This document shows, one piece after another, positions 7,787 to 14,560 of a DNA stretch of 27,736 nt. This DNA is from Nitriliruptoraceae bacterium (GTDB taxonomy: Bacteria; Actinomycetota; Nitriliruptoria; Nitriliruptorales; Nitriliruptoraceae), in assembly GCA_007118045.1 (NCBI GenBank), contig SKTG01000112.1, positions 1 to 27,736 of the forward strand, written 5' to 3'. A program made the translations under genes and the position numbers. Below the pieces are notes generated by a model. That model ran no database searches. It had not been told where the DNA came from and saw nothing but the letters and a program-made list of their open reading frames with translations. The stretch's first letter is position 1. Every line of letters starts with the position of its first letter.

Positions 7787-8661
7787 CAGCTGTCCCCACC
7801 GGCGTCGTGGTCCGCGTCCTCCGGCGATCCGGGCGGCTCCGGGTCCGACAGCTGCGCCGACGACGCCGGGTCCGGCACGACCCCGCGTCCCGCCGGCTCG
7901 GCGGCGTACGCGCCGGGGGCCTGCCCGTCGTCCCCGGCCACGGCGGTCGAACGGGTCACGAACAGGTCGGCGACGCTGACGGCGTGACCCAGCCGCTGCA
8001 CATCCTCGAGCTCGGTCACGGCGACGGTGAGCGTCAGGTCCGAGCCACCGCCGGCCGCCGGCACGGAGCTGCCGTCCGGTGCGCTCACCCGCAGCAGGGG
8101 CACCCCCCGCACCACGAACGCCGTGTAAGCGGCCTCGCCGGACCCGTAGGTCGCCAGGACGTCGACGCGCTCGCCGGCCCGCAGGGCTCCGCCGACCGCT
8201 GCGGTCCGGTCCACCGGGAACGACATCGTCTGCGCCGGGGCGACACCACCGTCCTCCACGACCGCGGTCCGTGACACGAGATCGCCCCGCTCCAGCGGCG
8301 CGACCAGCGTGTGGCCGACCAATCCCTCGATCTCGCTGACGGGGATGGCCCGCTCCGCCAGCGGAGCCGTGAGCTCGACACCGGCCGATCCGAAGGTGGC
8401 ACGCACCTCGTCGACCGACGCGAACCGGGTACCGGGCTCGGCCGATGCCAGCGCGACCAGGTACTCGGTCTCCGCCTCCGCGATCGCGTTCAGGTGGACG
8501 GCGAAGGTGCCCACCGCGGCCGCGGTCACCAGCAGCGCCCCCACGACGGCGCGCCCACCCGGCAGCCCACGGAGCCGCCCGATCCGCCGGCGCGTCCGCC
8601 CCTCCGTACCGCGGGACCCCGTGTCCTCGCGCGTGCGTTCGATCCGTTCCGTAGCGCTCAC
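7786..8661 (-). CDS. SAF-domain protein, CpaB/RcpC-like
   Basis: A protein of about 291 residues. An Arg-rich N-terminus (RRRIGRLRGLPGG) leads to one membrane helix (RAVVGALLVTAAAVGTFAVHL). A SAF-like domain follows (RAIPVSEIEGLVGHTLVAPLERGDLVSRTAV), then an extracytoplasmic region typical of CpaB/RcpC (AAVGGALRAGERVDVLATYG). The tail is acidic and Pro-rich. CpaB-type proteins sit in the envelope and help pilus passage. I chose GTG at 8661 (VSATERIERT) behind GGGGAG. A frame extending upstream to 8787 is low-complexity and less likely. First gene of the leftward Tad operon. Confidence 0.82.
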   Translation of the reverse strand: MSATERIERTREDTGSRGTEGRTRRRIGRLRGLPGGRAVVGALLVTAAAVGTFAVHLNAIAEAETEYLVALASAEPGTRFASVDEVRATFGSAGVELTAPLAERAIPVSEIEGLVGHTLVAPLERGDLVSRTAVVEDGGVAPAQTMSFPVDRTAAVGGALRAGERVDVLATYGSGEAAYTAFVVRGVPLLRVSAPDGSSVPAAGGGSDLTLTVAVTELEDVQRLGHAVSVADLFVTRSTAVAGDDGQAPGAYAAEPAGRGVVPDPASSAQLSDPEPPGSPEDADHDAGGDS

Positions 8662-8826
8662 ACCACTCCCCACCGTGGTCGTCGTTGCCCGCCCCGTGCC
8701 CCTGCCCCTGGTCCCGGACCGATCCCCATCGGCCCGTTCGCCTCGCCCCACTCGGGTCCCCGACCCGTCACCCGGCTCGCGCCACACGCTTCCGATGCCG
8801 GTCGTCCCCAGGAAGGAAGGGTAGCG

Positions 8827-8855
8827 TGGACGTCCGTCGCTGCACCAGGTAACCT
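8827..8855 (+). promoter_or_regulatory. Sigma-70-like promoter with a palindrome over the -10
   Basis: TGGACG (8827-8832), a 17-bp spacer and TAACCT (8850-8855) form a good housekeeping-type promoter for the HTH gene, with a leader of under 20 nt. The -10 is overlapped by AGGTAACCT (8847-8855), a 9-bp palindrome that could be an operator, possibly for the HTH protein itself. Confidence 0.5.
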
Positions 8856-8878
8856 GCTACCAGCCTGGAGGGTACGAC

Positions 8879-9112
8879 ATGGTTCGTGAAGAGATCAATT
8901 GGTTGAGCACCCGGGAAGCTGCCCGTCAGCTCGGGATCACCACCCGGACGCTGTACCGCCTCATCGACAGCGGACAGATCCCCGCGTACAAGTTCGGTCG
9001 GGTGATCCGGTTGCAGGAGCATGAGGTGGACGCCTTCGTGCAGTCGGCGCGGATCGAGCCGGGTGAGCTCGAGCACCTGTACGCGGACAGTGGGACCCCC
9101 GAGGAGGACTGA
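8879..9112 (+). CDS. Excisionase/BldC-type helix-turn-helix DNA-binding protein
   Basis: A protein of 77 residues. Residues 8-58 carry the MerR/excisionase-like winged HTH: LSTREAARQLGITTRTLYRLIDSG, then the wing IPAYKFGRVIRLQEHEVDAFV. The short acidic tail ends GTPEED. Such proteins bind DNA as small regulators, and in actinobacteria (BldC, AlpA/Xis types) often act on direct repeats. No integrase is nearby, so a phage excisionase is unlikely. ATG at 8879 has a strong GGAGGG site at 8867-8872. It is divergent from the Tad operon and convergent (8 bp gap) with the unknown gene at 9121. The setting suggests a local regulator of pilus genes; that is inference. Confidence 0.85.
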   Translation: MVREEINWLSTREAARQLGITTRTLYRLIDSGQIPAYKFGRVIRLQEHEVDAFVQSARIEPGELEHLYADSGTPEED

Positions 9113-9120
9113 GGCGGGGC

Positions 9121-9684
9121 TCACGGGTCGAGCAGCACCTCGCGGACGGCCGCGCTCGGGGCGTAGACCACGTCCCGACCCGCCCCGTCGACGCGGACGG
9201 TCAGCACGTCCTCGCCGAGGCCGATCAGGACCCCCGTCAGCGGGTCCGCGAGGTCGAGCAGGCCGATCGCGACACGGCCGTGGTCGGCCAGGACGTGATC
9301 GAGCACCTCGAGCAGTGTCCGATCCTGCGAGCGCTCCCGGTCGCCCATCGCGACCGGCGCCGGCCGACCGGGTTCGGGTCGCACCGAGCGGACGGCCGCG
9401 AGGGAGACCAGCGCGAGCGTGCCCGACCCGAGCCCGATCGCGACGTGGTCGACACCGATGGCCGCCAGCCGCCCCCGGTGTGCATGGTCCCCGACGACCC
9501 GGACGACCACCGCGACCTCGCGCTCCGCGAGGTCGCGCAGCGTCCCCACCCAGGTGGCGAGCTCGGCCGCCCGTTCGCGCCGCTGCCGCTCCGCGCTGCG
9601 GGCCATCACGGCCGCACGAACGCGCGCCTCGTCCGTCAGCCCCAGGTAGGGATCCGGCTCGGGCAACCGCCACGTCCACATCAC
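9121..9684 (-). CDS. Conserved-looking protein of unknown function with two SH3/Sm-like repeats
   Basis: A protein of 187 residues with no membrane segment or signal peptide. The N-terminal third is helical and charged (AVMARSAERQRRERAAELATWVGTLRDLAE). Two beta-rich segments follow that resemble each other: GHRGRLAAIGVDHVAIGLGSG-like near residues 70-95 (seen as HAHRGRLAAIGVDHVAIG) and LTGVLIGLGEDVLTVRVDG near 155-175. Each is followed by a hydrophobic line ending at a valine (LAAVRSVR; SAAVREVL). This looks like two small barrels of the Sm/SH3 kind, though I do not recognise the family. GTG at 9684 overlaps the LysM gene's stop as GTGA, so the two form an operon. Its role may be nucleic-acid or protein binding; unknown. 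Confidence 0.65.
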   Translation of the reverse strand: MMWTWRLPEPDPYLGLTDEARVRAAVMARSAERQRRERAAELATWVGTLRDLAEREVAVVVRVVGDHAHRGRLAAIGVDHVAIGLGSGTLALVSLAAVRSVRPEPGRPAPVAMGDRERSQDRTLLEVLDHVLADHGRVAIGLLDLADPLTGVLIGLGEDVLTVRVDGAGRDVVYAPSAAVREVLLDP

Positions 9685-10622
9685 CCCGCCACCGTCGGCA
9701 CGTCCGGGAGCGTGAACCGCTGTCCCGGGAAGATCAGGTCCGGGTTGTCCGGATCGGCCAGGACCTGCCGGTTCCGCTCGATCAGCAGGGCGGTGTAGCC
9801 GGCCGTCTCCGCGTCGCTCGGACGTCGCTGCAGGGTCCGTCGGAGCGTGCGTTCGGCGATGTGCCAGAACGAGTCGCCCGTGACCACCTCCACCTCGCCG
9901 GTCATCTCGCCACCGCCGTCGGTCCGCTCGCCGGCCCGGTCACCGGCGTCGTCCGCGCGGGGCGCATCGCCGTCCACTTCGGGTGCATCGTCGTCCACTT
10001 CGGGTACATCGCCGTCGTCTCCGTCGCGCCGTCCACGCAGGTCGTCGTCGCTCGCTGGGGTGTCCCCCTCCCCGTCGGCCGCACCCCCCTCCCGCACAAG
10101 CTCCAACGGCCGAGGAACCACCTCGGCCTCTCGACCGTCATCCGCGGGTGCGGCCGCGAGCGTGACCGGGCGCCCGTCGTTGCCGGTCGCCGCGGCCACC
10201 ATCACGCCCGCCAGGGTGAACCCCAGCGCGGTCTGCAGCGTGCGCCGCAGCGGCGGCAGCACGAGCGCATCGGCCAGCCGCACGAGCCGGGCGCGTCGCA
10301 ACGCCCGGGCGGCGACACCGACGGAGGTCACGCCGACCAGGTACCAGCTCAACGCCAGGACCAGCAGCCGGAGGACGGCGACCGCGGCCACGAGCGGCTC
10401 ACGCCCGTCGAGCCAGGCCGACCAAGCGTGCGGATCCAGCGGCGGTGCGGAGAGCGGTCCGCGCCCCAACCCGTGGAAGACGGCGGTGCCGACCACCAGC
10501 GCCCCACACCACACGAGGAGCCCGACCCACGGGGGAACGCGTCCGTGCCCTCGCGCCCGGTCTCCTCGCGGAGCCGGTGAGCGTTCGGAGGTGGTGGTCG
10601 CTGCTTGGATCCCGTTGGCCAT
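9681..10622 (-). CDS. LysM-domain membrane protein
   Basis: A protein of 313 residues. Two to three membrane helices lie near the N-terminus (VGLLVWCGALVVGTAVF; VAVLRLLVLALSWYLVGV; ALGFTLAGVMVAAATG). Then comes a long acidic linker (about residues 155-245, many D, E, G, P) and a C-terminal LysM domain. The LysM pattern is visible as GDSFWHIAER, LLIERNRQVL and NPDLIFPGQRFTLP. LysM binds peptidoglycan, so the linker presumably crosses the periplasm-like space to anchor the protein to the wall. ATG at 10622 is immediately preceded by GGGGGCGAGG. Proteins of this make-up sit next to Tad-like clusters in some actinobacteria; a wall-anchoring role for the apparatus is inference. Confidence 0.82.
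   Translation of the reverse strand: MANGIQAATTTSERSPAPRGDRARGHGRVPPWVGLLVWCGALVVGTAVFHGLGRGPLSAPPLDPHAWSAWLDGREPLVAAVAVLRLLVLALSWYLVGVTSVGVAARALRRARLVRLADALVLPPLRRTLQTALGFTLAGVMVAAATGNDGRPVTLAAAPADDGREAEVVPRPLELVREGGAADGEGDTPASDDDLRGRRDGDDGDVPEVDDDAPEVDGDAPRADDAGDRAGERTDGGGEMTGEVEVVTGDSFWHIAERTLRRTLQRRPSDAETAGYTALLIERNRQVLADPDNPDLIFPGQRFTLPDVPTVAG
9963..10019. repeat. 21-bp tandem repeat inside the LysM linker
   Basis: Units begin at 9963 and 9984 and differ at a single base, with a degenerate third unit from 10005. The period of 21 bp keeps the reading frame and yields a repeated heptapeptide (DDVPEVD/DDAPEVD-like) in the acidic linker. It probably arose by slippage and would let linker length vary. 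Confidence 0.7.
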
Positions 10623-10705
10623 CCTCGCCCCCGCCTGGCCGCTCGCTCCCGCTACCGCTACCGCGGGTGCTTCCCCAGCGGCGCTCGAACTCCGAACCGG
10701 AGGTC

Positions 10706-10736
10706 ATCGTAACCTCTCGTTATCTCTCGTGTTACC
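10706..10736 (-). promoter_or_regulatory. Candidate -10 and repeated TAAC elements ahead of the LysM operon
   Basis: Read leftward, TACGAT (plus strand 10706-10711) is a good -10 lying 84 bp from the LysM start. Directly upstream come TAACACGAGAG and ATAACGAGAG, an imperfect direct repeat. The element is bounded by GTAAC (10709-10713) and GTTAC (10731-10735), an inverted pair. The 6-mer GTAACC also occurs over the -10 of the HTH gene (8849-8854), hinting at a common regulator. Confidence 0.4.
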
Positions 10737-10853
10737 GCGGTGCACATGGGTTCACGGGGAGACGGGAACAGGCGCCGTCCCGAACGGGTTGGGGCAACGA
10801 GGACCGTCCACCGCGGGCGACCAGCACACCCACACGACCACCACGAGGGCCCC

Positions 10854-12302
10854 ATGAGCGAGACCACCCCACCCACCGGCGGCGCCGCCCCGGCGACCGA
10901 GGAGCTGAGCTTCGACGCCGTCGTCATCGGCGCCGGCCCCGCCGGCGAGAACGCGGCCGACTACGCCACCCAGCACGGTCTCACGGTCGCCATCGTGGAG
11001 ACGGAACTGGTCGGTGGCGAGTGCTCCTACTGGGGCTGCATGCCGTCCAAGGCCCTGCTGCGTCCCACGGAGGTGCTCAACCACGCCCGATCGGTCCCGG
11101 CGGCCGCCGCCGCGGTCACCGGTGAGGTCGACGTCGAGAAGGCGCTATCGAGCCGCGACGCGTTCCGCTCGAACCTCGACGATCAGGCCCAGGTCGACTG
11201 GCTCGAGGGTGCCGGGGTGACGCTGTTCCGTGGCCACGGCCGGCTCGCCGGTGACCGCACCGTCGAGGTCACCGGCGCGGACGGCACCGTCACGCGGCTC
11301 GACGCCACGAAGGGGGTCGTCGTCGCCGTCGGATCACGCGCGGCCGAGCCGCCGATCGAGGGGCTGGCCGACATCACCACGTGGAGCAACCGCGAGGTGA
11401 CCGGGATGGACTCCGTCCCCTCCCGGCTGCTGGTCCTCGGTGGCGGCGTCATCGGGGTGGAGATGGCGCAGGCGGCCTCCCGGCTCGGCAGCGAGGTCAC
11501 GATCGTCGAGGCCGAGGACCAGCTGCTCGCCAACGAGGAGCCGACGGTCGGGCCCGAGCTCGCGGCGGCCTTCGCGGACGAGGGCATCGGTGTCGAGGTC
11601 GGTGCCCGGGCCCAACAGGCCTCCCGCGAGGGGGACGACGGCCCCGTCACCCTGACGCTCGACGACGGTCGCGAGCTCGTCGGCGACGAGCTGCTCGTCG
11701 CCGTCGGCCGGCGGGCCCCCACCGACGAGCTCGGGTTCGACACCGTCGGCGTCGAGCCCGGTCGGGGCGGCTTCGTCGAGGTGGACGAGCACCTGCGCGT
11801 GCCCGGCCGCGACTGGCTCTACGTCGTCGGCGACACCAACGGTCGTGCGCTGCTGACGCATCAGGGCAAGTACCAGGCCCGCCTGGTCGGCGACGCGCTC
11901 GCAGGCGTCGACGTCGACGAGGCGTGGGCCGACCAGCGGGCCGTCCCCCGCGTCGTGTTCACCGATCCGCAGGTCGCCGCCGTCGGCCTCACGGAGGCGG
12001 GTGCCGGCGACGCGGGCATCGACGTGCTGGCCGTCAGCTACGACATGGGCAGCACGGCCGGCGGGGCGTTGCACGGCACGAGCCCGAAGGGCACGGCCAA
12101 GCTCGTGATCGACCGGGCGCGGCGGGTGCTCGTCGGCGCCACCTTCGTGGGGCCCGGCGCCGGCGAGATGCTCCAGGCCGCCACGATCGCGGTGGTCGGC
12201 GAGGTCACGCTCGAGCGGTTGTGGCACGCCGTGCCGCCGTTCCCCACCATGTCGGAGGTGTGGCTGCGGCTGCTCGAGGAGGTGCGCGCCACCGAGCGCT
12301 GA
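10854..12302 (+). CDS. FAD-dependent pyridine nucleotide-disulfide oxidoreductase (dihydrolipoamide dehydrogenase-like)
   Basis: A soluble flavoprotein of 482 residues, the normal size for the Lpd/mercuric reductase group. The FAD-binding motif GAGPAG lies at residues 26-31. The redox motif GGECSYWGCMPSK has Cys57 and Cys62, the CX4C pair. A second Rossmann motif (VLGGGVIGVEMAQ) binds NAD(P)H, YVVGDTNG is the second FAD contact, and the C-terminal His-Glu motif reads HAVPPFPTMSE. All catalytic parts are there, so it should be active. No E2/lipoyl partner gene is nearby, so a true pyruvate-dehydrogenase role is not supported. It may reduce another disulfide, quinone or metal. ATG at 10854 follows GAGGG. 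It is divergent from the LysM operon. Confidence 0.88.
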   Translation: MSETTPPTGGAAPATEELSFDAVVIGAGPAGENAADYATQHGLTVAIVETELVGGECSYWGCMPSKALLRPTEVLNHARSVPAAAAAVTGEVDVEKALSSRDAFRSNLDDQAQVDWLEGAGVTLFRGHGRLAGDRTVEVTGADGTVTRLDATKGVVVAVGSRAAEPPIEGLADITTWSNREVTGMDSVPSRLLVLGGGVIGVEMAQAASRLGSEVTIVEAEDQLLANEEPTVGPELAAAFADEGIGVEVGARAQQASREGDDGPVTLTLDDGRELVGDELLVAVGRRAPTDELGFDTVGVEPGRGGFVEVDEHLRVPGRDWLYVVGDTNGRALLTHQGKYQARLVGDALAGVDVDEAWADQRAVPRVVFTDPQVAAVGLTEAGAGDAGIDVLAVSYDMGSTAGGALHGTSPKGTAKLVIDRARRVLVGATFVGPGAGEMLQAATIAVVGEVTLERLWHAVPPFPTMSEVWLRLLEEVRATER

Positions 12303-12333
12303 TCCTCTGGCGCCCGCTCGGCGGCGAAGCAGC

Positions 12334-13779
12334 TCAGGTGGCCGAGAGGTCGAGGGGCAGCTGGGCGAGCTGCGCGTGCTCGCCCGGCACCGGGATCGGG
12401 TAGTCACCCGTGAAGCACGCGGTGCAGAGCCGCTCACGCTGGTTCGGGGTGGCGTCGACGAGCCCGTCGAGCGAGATGTAGTGCAGTGAGTCAGCACCCA
12501 CGAAGGCCCGGATCTCCTCGATCGTGAGGTCGGCGCCGACCAGCTCCGCCCGGCTGGCCATGTCGATGCCGTAGTAGCACGGGTTGGCGATGGGCGGCGA
12601 GGTGATGCGCAGGTGGACCTCGGCGGCACCCGCGGAGCGCAGCATCTCGACCAGCTGCCGCGAGGTGTTGCCGCGCACGATCGAGTCGTCGACCACGACG
12701 AGGCGGCGCCCCTCGACCATCTCGCGCACCGGGGAGAGCTTGAGGCGGATGCCCATGCGCCGCAGCGACTGCGTCGGCTGGATGAAGGTCCGGCCGACGT
12801 ACCGGTTCTTCACCAGCCCGTCCGCGAACGGCAGGCCGGCCTCCGCCGCGTAGCCGGCCGCGGCGTCGCGCCCCGCCTCCGGGACGGGGATCACCAGGTC
12901 GGCGTCGACCGGAGCTTCGCGGGCCAGCTGTCGCCCCATCCGGCGTCGCGCGTAGAGGACGCTGCCGCCGTCCTGACGGTGGTCGGGGCGGGCGAGGTAG
13001 ACCCACTCGAACAGGCAGAAGGACGGTGTCGCCGGGGCGAAGCGGCGGCTCGACAGCCCGTTGTGGTCGATGGTGACCACCTCGCCCGGCTCGACGTCGC
13101 GCACCGGGACGGCGCCGACGATGTCGAGCGCGGCGCTCTCGGACGCGACGCACCACCCGCCCGTCGGCAGCCGGCCGATCTGCAGCGGCCTGACCCCGTT
13201 CGGGTCCCGGAAGGCGTGGATCCGCCCCTCGTCCATCACCACGACGGAGTAGGCGCCACGCAGCCGCGGCGCCGTCCGCACGATCGCCTCCTCGAGGCTG
13301 ACGTCGACGTCGAGGGCCAGCAGCGCCGCCATGATCTCCGAGTCGTTGCCGGTCGGCACCCCGAGCTCACGGGCGAGGTCGGCCGTGTTCACGAGGTTGC
13401 CGTTGTGGCCCAGAGCGAGCCCACCGCCGGTGGGGGTCTCCCGGTACTGCGGCTGGGCGTTGACCCACGACGAGGCGCCGGTCGTCGAGTACCGGCAGTG
13501 CCCGATCGCCAGGTCACCGTCGAGCGCGGCCAGCCCGGTGTCGGTGAAGACCTGGTTGACCAGGCCCATGTCCTTGTGGACCACGATGCGACGACCGTCG
13601 GACGCCGCGATGCCGGCGGACTCCTGGCCTCGGTGCTGCAACGCGTACAGCGCGAAGTAGGTCAGCGTGGCGACGTCCTCGCCGGGTGCGTACACCCCGA
13701 AGACACCGCACTCGTCGCGGGGGCTGTCGACGTCGTCGCCGTCGTGTTCGAGCGGCGCAAGGTCGGATCCGAGGCTCAC
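12334..13779 (-). CDS. purF: Amidophosphoribosyltransferase (PurF)
   Basis: A protein of 481 residues that makes 5-phosphoribosylamine from PRPP and glutamine, the first committed step of purine synthesis. After a 23-residue propeptide, Cys24 in DECGVFGVY becomes the N-terminal nucleophile of the glutaminase domain. The phosphoribosyltransferase domain shows VVVDDSIVRGNTS, the PRPP loop. Four cysteines (FCLFEWVYLARPD, NPCYYGID and the pair in LCTACFTGDYP) match the Fe-S cluster ligands of the Bacillus-type enzyme. GTG at 13779 behind GGAAGG is the start; an open frame continuing upstream to 14478 is antisense to the carbonic anhydrase gene and rejected. No partner purM follows, as the neighbouring gene is convergent. 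Confidence 0.96.
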   Translation of the reverse strand: MSLGSDLAPLEHDGDDVDSPRDECGVFGVYAPGEDVATLTYFALYALQHRGQESAGIAASDGRRIVVHKDMGLVNQVFTDTGLAALDGDLAIGHCRYSTTGASSWVNAQPQYRETPTGGGLALGHNGNLVNTADLARELGVPTGNDSEIMAALLALDVDVSLEEAIVRTAPRLRGAYSVVVMDEGRIHAFRDPNGVRPLQIGRLPTGGWCVASESAALDIVGAVPVRDVEPGEVVTIDHNGLSSRRFAPATPSFCLFEWVYLARPDHRQDGGSVLYARRRMGRQLAREAPVDADLVIPVPEAGRDAAAGYAAEAGLPFADGLVKNRYVGRTFIQPTQSLRRMGIRLKLSPVREMVEGRRLVVVDDSIVRGNTSRQLVEMLRSAGAAEVHLRITSPPIANPCYYGIDMASRAELVGADLTIEEIRAFVGADSLHYISLDGLVDATPNQRERLCTACFTGDYPIPVPGEHAQLAQLPLDLSAT

Positions 13780-13998
13780 GGTGCGGACCTTCCAGGCGGT
13801 GCCGGCGGACACCCTCGGATCGCCATGCGGACGCCGCCAGCGTAGCCGCCGGCCGTGGTCTCCCCGGCGTGTCGAGGCCGCGGCGCACCAACGATGAGCC
13901 GGCCCGCCTACGCTCCGGCGCGCGGGTGCTGCGTCCGGCGGACCGGACCGACGTGTCCCGGTCCCCGGCGGTGTCATCGAGACCGGGAGGTCGTGTGG

Positions 13999-14526
13999 AT
14001 GGAGCCGTTCGAACGGATCGTCGAGGCCAACCAGCGGTACGTCGCCGAGGGGAGCCACCGCTCCCTGCCGGTGCGACCCTCGCGGGCGCTGGCGATCGTG
14101 ACGTGCATGGACAGCCGCATCGATGCGTTCACGTCCCTGGGCCTCGAGCTCGGCGACGCCCACGTGCTGCGGACCGCCGGCGCGCGGGTGACCGGCGACG
14201 TGCTCCGCTCGTTGGCCCTGTCCACCCATGCCCTGGGCACCCGACGCGTGGCGGTCATCGGGCACACCAACTGTGGTCTGCACGACCCCGACGGCACCCT
14301 GGTCGACCGGCTGTCCTCGCTGCTCGGACGGACCCCGTTCCAGCCCGAGTGGGGCGCGTTCAGCGATCCCAGGAACGCGGTCCGCGAGGACTGCGCGCGA
14401 CTGCGGCAGTGGCCGGACCGACCCGCGGAGCTCGGTGTCGCCGGCTACGTGCTCGACGTCGAGGACGGCCTGCTGCACGAGGTGGTCGCCCCGGCGATGG
14501 TCCCGGCGCCCGACCCGATGGACTGA
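13999..14526 (+). CDS. Beta-carbonic anhydrase
   Basis: A protein of 175 residues, short but typical for the compact bacterial beta class. Zinc ligands are visible: Cys36 in CMDSR (with the Asp38-Arg40 dyad), His89 and Cys92 in HTNCG. It interconverts CO2 and bicarbonate in the cytoplasm, which may feed bicarbonate-dependent steps such as the PurK/PurE reaction of the purine pathway next door; that link is speculation. The start is ATG at 13999, 8 nt after GGGAGG; a GTG at 13993 is too close to the ribosome site. It is divergent from purF with a 219-bp gap in which I see only weak -10-like hexamers, and convergent with the HNH gene. Confidence 0.92.
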   Translation: MEPFERIVEANQRYVAEGSHRSLPVRPSRALAIVTCMDSRIDAFTSLGLELGDAHVLRTAGARVTGDVLRSLALSTHALGTRRVAVIGHTNCGLHDPDGTLVDRLSSLLGRTPFQPEWGAFSDPRNAVREDCARLRQWPDRPAELGVAGYVLDVEDGLLHEVVAPAMVPAPDPMD

Positions 14527-14534
14527 TCGGGCAC

Positions 14535-14560
14535 GCCGTGGCCCTGCCGCGGTTCACGGC
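14535..14560. terminator. Weak hairpin between convergent genes
   Basis: GCCGTG (14535-14540) pairs with CACGGC (14555-14560) over a 14-nt loop, between the carbonic anhydrase stop and the HNH gene stop (the right arm overlaps the latter). It could end transcription from both sides. The stem is only 6 bp and lacks a U-tract. Confidence 0.3.

Noticed and set aside
8879..9112. Phage excisionase interpretation of the HTH gene
   Set aside because: No integrase, attachment site or other phage gene is nearby; regulators such as BldC share the fold.
10737..10853. Riboswitch or attenuator in the leader of the oxidoreductase gene
   Set aside because: No known riboswitch core or terminator hairpin could be recognised.
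13780..14478. N-terminal extension of PurF up to 714 residues
   Set aside because: It would overlap the carbonic anhydrase antisense. Cys24 after a short propeptide and a GGAAGG site define the GTG start at 13779.
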